From Chrysomallon squamiferum (taxonomy: Eukaryota; Mollusca; Gastropoda; Neomphalida; Peltospiridae), in assembly GCA_012295275.1 (NCBI GenBank), contig CM022665.1, positions 36,717,933 through 36,781,932 of the forward strand: a stretch of DNA of 64,000 nucleotides. Direction: 5' to 3'. Shown piece after piece: positions 61,211 to 64,000 of the stretch; positions within the stretch are counted from its first letter, which is position 1; every line of letters starts with the position of its first letter. The notes below the pieces were generated by a model. It saw only the letters and a program-made list of their open reading frames with translations, made no database searches and was not told where the DNA came from. Both the position numbers and the translations under genes were made by a program.

Positions 61211-61550
61211 AAGCAGCCTAAGATGGTTTTGATTTATAAAAAACTCCTTTGTTTGTATTTTAATTATTGTTTTGTTGTTCGAGCAAGTCATTTGGTTTAT
61301 GATAATAGATTGTTTCTCAGACTTTCGGGGTTTTTTCTGGGTTGTTTTTTTTTGTTTTGTTTTTTTTTTTTTTTTTTTTTTTTTCTTTTCTGAACTTACC
61401 TGCTTAAACCGCTATGACATATTACATTAAATATTTATTTTTTTGGTTTTGTTGTAATTTTCGAATACGAATAAAAGCAACACCTCAAAATACACGAGCG
61501 TCAGTTAAAAAAAAAAAAAAAAAAGAAGTAAGTAAGCACTGATCGATCAA
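61211..61550. other. spacer with poly(T) and poly(A)
   Basis: T run (61361-61384), A run (61508-61524). Nothing else. Confidence 0.5.
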
Positions 61551-61895
61551 TGCTTTTAGTTTTTAAAACCGATCTTTTTAATTTTGACTGTTTTATCCAG
61601 CGAGCCGCGCCACTTTGAACAGATCCTGTTTCTTTGACATGCAAAAAGTACAAAAAGAGGGACGCGAGCCTGTGACAGAGACAACGCAGATCCCCTCTGC
61701 CTCGATAATCTTAGAAGATTAGTGTTCTGCAGTGTAATAATTTATCTGAGAGGTAAAGAATACAATCATTTAAAGAGGTGTTTTACGATTCGCCTTATTG
61801 TTTATAAGACGTAACCCACAAAGGATTGCTGCCAGGGTAGAGTGTCTCTGGTTTCCGGTTTTAGGATGTGTTTGTTTTATTATTTTATGGACGAA
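61551..61895. other. complex island
   Basis: GC-balanced, non-repetitive sequence with CTTTGAA (about 61613, TCF-like) and ATCGATC. No credible frame. Confidence 0.25.
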
Positions 61896-61897
61896 GG

Positions 61898-61930
<33 letters not shown>

Positions 61931-62070
61931 TAAAAGGTAGGAAAATTGAAAGGGATAGGAAGAAGAGAATGAGATAAAAGAGTGAAAGAGGAAGGAGAAA
62001 GTGAGGCAAATAAAACAACAGAGAGAGAGAAAGAGAGAGAAGATGTGAGTGAGACTGACGTAGAGTTGTG
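61896..62070. repeat. poly(A) run and purine-rich GA tract
   Basis: A run (61902-61928) and degenerate GAGAGAGAAAGAG (62010-62042). Confidence 0.85.
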
Positions 62071-62525
62071 TTTGCGTGTGTGAGTGTACGTATATGTGTT
62101 GTGTTTATTTTAGTTTTGTGAAATGTATTTTTTGACTTTCGAATTAATCTTCAATTTTTTTTTTTTTTTTTTTTTCTTTTCTGTATGGTTGCTTTTGTTT
62201 GGGTTTTTTTTTTTTTTTTTTTTCTTTTGTTTTTGTTTTTGATGTTTTTTTGTTTTGTTGTTGTTGTTGTTTGTTTTTGTTGTTGTTTTTTTAGTTAATG
62301 GTGGACGGCATATATTTTATTTTGGATGAAGTCACTGTTTTTTGTTGGTGGTCGTGATTTTTGTTTTGTTTTTTTACTTTACAGTGCTATTGCTGTTTTG
62401 GAAGGAAGGGCATTTTTTTTTTTTTTTTTTAATTTTTGTTCTTTTTGTTTTCTTTGTTTTGTTGTCGTTTTATTATTCTTCATTTTGGTAATGATGGTAA
62501 GTCTTTCTGAAAAATAAAATTAAAG
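62071..62525. repeat. poly(T) and (TTG)/(TTTG) low-complexity region
   Basis: T runs (62154-62175, 62202-62223, 62412-62430) with GTTGTTGTTG (62257-62272). No gene. Confidence 0.85.
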
Positions 62526-62855
62526 AAACTGCCAGTTATTATTTAAATATTCCTTAAATAGAACAGCTTTTTAAAAGTTTTATTTATTTATTTATCAAAA
62601 AAAATCAGTCACAGTTACAAATATTAGAAAATAATGATGATGATAATGATTATGACTATTATTATTATTATTATTATTACTACTACTATTATTAATCATC
62701 ATCATCATTATTATTATTATTATTAATAAAGATTTCATGATTATTACTACTACTACTACTATTATTATTATTAGTAGTAGTAGTAGTAGTAAAGAATAAT
62801 TTATAAAAGTGTTTTTAAAAATGAAAGCCTAGTAATTTTATCATCATCATCATCA

Positions 62856-62911
<56 letters not shown>

Positions 62912-62920
62912 GTACACACC
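62526..62920. repeat. trinucleotide cluster with perfect inverted repeat
   Basis: GATGATGAT, ATT, ACT, ATC and AGT blocks follow one another. TTA(CTA)5 at 62744-62761 is the exact reverse complement of (TAG)5TAA at 62775-62792, with a 13-base ATT loop. A pure ATT array lies at 62853-62911. Confidence 0.95.
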
Positions 62921-63165
62921 TAGTTCAGTTTGGTTTGTTCATTTCATTACATGATTACATGTCATATAATGGAAATTAAAAGAAATGTCAAAGTTTTCAT
63001 TATTATTTAAGCATGTCCTTTACCAAGTTCAGGAACAATGACTCAGACGTTCAGAAACTGTTACAAGCAATCACTTGGGACACAGAACGTTTTCTTTAAT
63101 GCTCATAGTTTATGAAATTTAATAAATGTATTTGACGCTATAGTCATTCTTTATTTCTTTTTTTA
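62921..63165. other. complex spacer
   Basis: Mixed sequence, nothing recognised. Confidence 0.4.
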
Positions 63166-63455
63166 ATTTAGTTTTTTTTTTTTTTTTTTTTTAATTTTTT
63201 TTCCCATTATATATATATATCCCATTTGCACTTTAAGATGGTTTCAGCATTCGAAGATTTTTGCGAATTACAGCATTTCAAGTAGTGTACGTATGTATGT
63301 ATTTATTTGTTTGTTTTGTTTTATTTTATTTTATTTTATTTTATTTTATTTTTTTTTTTATCTATCTGTACGTATTTATTTACTGTGTTTGTTTATCCAT
63401 TTATTTGTTGTTTTGCTTTCTTATATTATTACATATCTATTTCCGGTCATGCTAT
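63166..63455. repeat. poly(T), (TTTTA)n and TTTA patches
   Basis: T run (63172-63192), TTTTA pentamers (63319-63352). Confidence 0.85.
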
Positions 63456-63507
63456 TTTAGTGGTAGTAGTAGTAATAGTAACAGTAGTAACAGTAGTAGT
63501 AGTAGAT

Positions 63508-63538
<31 letters not shown>

Positions 63539-63640
63539 ATGTTGTAATAGTAGTAGTGGTGGTAGTAGAAGCAGCAGGTGAAAAATTACAAATAATAACA
63601 GTAGTAACAGTAATACTGGCAGTTACGACAGTCGTAGTAA
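63456..63640. repeat. (AGT)n trinucleotide array
   Basis: AGTAGTAGT with ACA, ATA, GAT and GCA variants. V- or S-biased frames are artefacts. Confidence 0.9.
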
Positions 63641-63806
63641 TCTTGTTGTTTTGTAATGTATAGTTGTCTTTTTTTGCTTAAATATATATATATCTTTACT
63701 GATTCTTTTATAATAATTAGATTTATTGTCGTCATATTTATTATCATCATCATCATCATCATTATTATTATCATCATCATTATCATTATCATTGTTATTA
63801 TTATTA

Positions 63807-63884
<78 letters not shown>

Positions 63885-64000
63885 GTGTTGTTTTTATTAG
63901 TGTTGTTATTATTCAGTTTTGTAGGGGGGGCAGCGTATATTTAATTTTATTTTTAATGAAAATTTGTCGAAATACGAGCTGATAAAATTAATCACACGCT
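63641..64000. repeat. (ATC)n/(ATT)n array and right-edge spacer
   Basis: ATCATCATC mixes with ATT (63740-63808), followed by a pure ATT run (63809-63883). The last 100 bp are mixed sequence with a GGGGGGG run (63924-63930). Confidence 0.9.

Overview
The window looks like gene-poor intergenic or intronic DNA from a large, very AT-rich animal genome. Long di-, tri-, tetra- and pentanucleotide microsatellites are extremely dense: (ATT)n, (GA)n of 80-120 bp, (TG)n, (ATAC)n, (TTTA)n, (TTTG)n and (GGTAT)n. There are also many poly(A)/poly(T) runs and mostly uncaptured AT-rich spacer. This texture fits a cephalopod (octopus-like) genome best, but no gene in the window proves the species. I found no bacterial-type gene, rRNA, credible tRNA, CRISPR array, or recognisable transposase or reverse transcriptase.

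Most open frames are artefacts of simple repeats (runs of L, I, N, S, CV, YI, SL, RE, or PYHTI read from a pentamer), and several others lack an ATG. One short frame deserves attention. At 28032-28232 (+) an ATG in good context opens a 66-residue frame with a textbook secretion signal, four cysteines and a very basic tail. A 125-codon ATG frame at 54281-54658 (-) is the longest frame that is not repeat-driven, but nothing supports it as a gene.

Layout. 1-6250: scattered compound trinucleotide repeats between AT-rich spacers. 6370-7870: a degenerate tandem array split by a ~425-bp block that has a diverged second copy at 30706-31095. 9066-10460: a 1.3-kb GGTAT/GGTGT pentamer array with a recurring 16-bp variant block. 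10802-11074 and 14608-14862: two nearly identical ~260-bp copies of an unnamed element. 11640-57680: ten further degenerate arrays (25 to ~240 bp units), each with its own consensus. In total about 8-9 kb of the window is this kind of ancient tandem repeat, separate from the microsatellites.

Between the repeats lie short islands of complex, more GC-balanced DNA with no open frame of note. They lie near 380-930, 16300-16690, 19210-19790, 21145-21545, 22256-22690, 36731-37090, 38000-38960, 50461-50830, 52860-53370, 54275-54860, 55560-56010, 58560-58930, 59331-59900 and 61550-61870. Several hold good matches to transcription-factor or architectural sites: a CTCF-like core beside a 12-bp GATTAATC palindrome, two full cAMP-response elements, a nuclear-receptor inverted repeat, AP-1 sites and paired TALE-homeodomain sites. 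A plausible reading is a regulatory gene desert whose functional content is these islands. That is inference and needs comparison with other cephalopod genomes.
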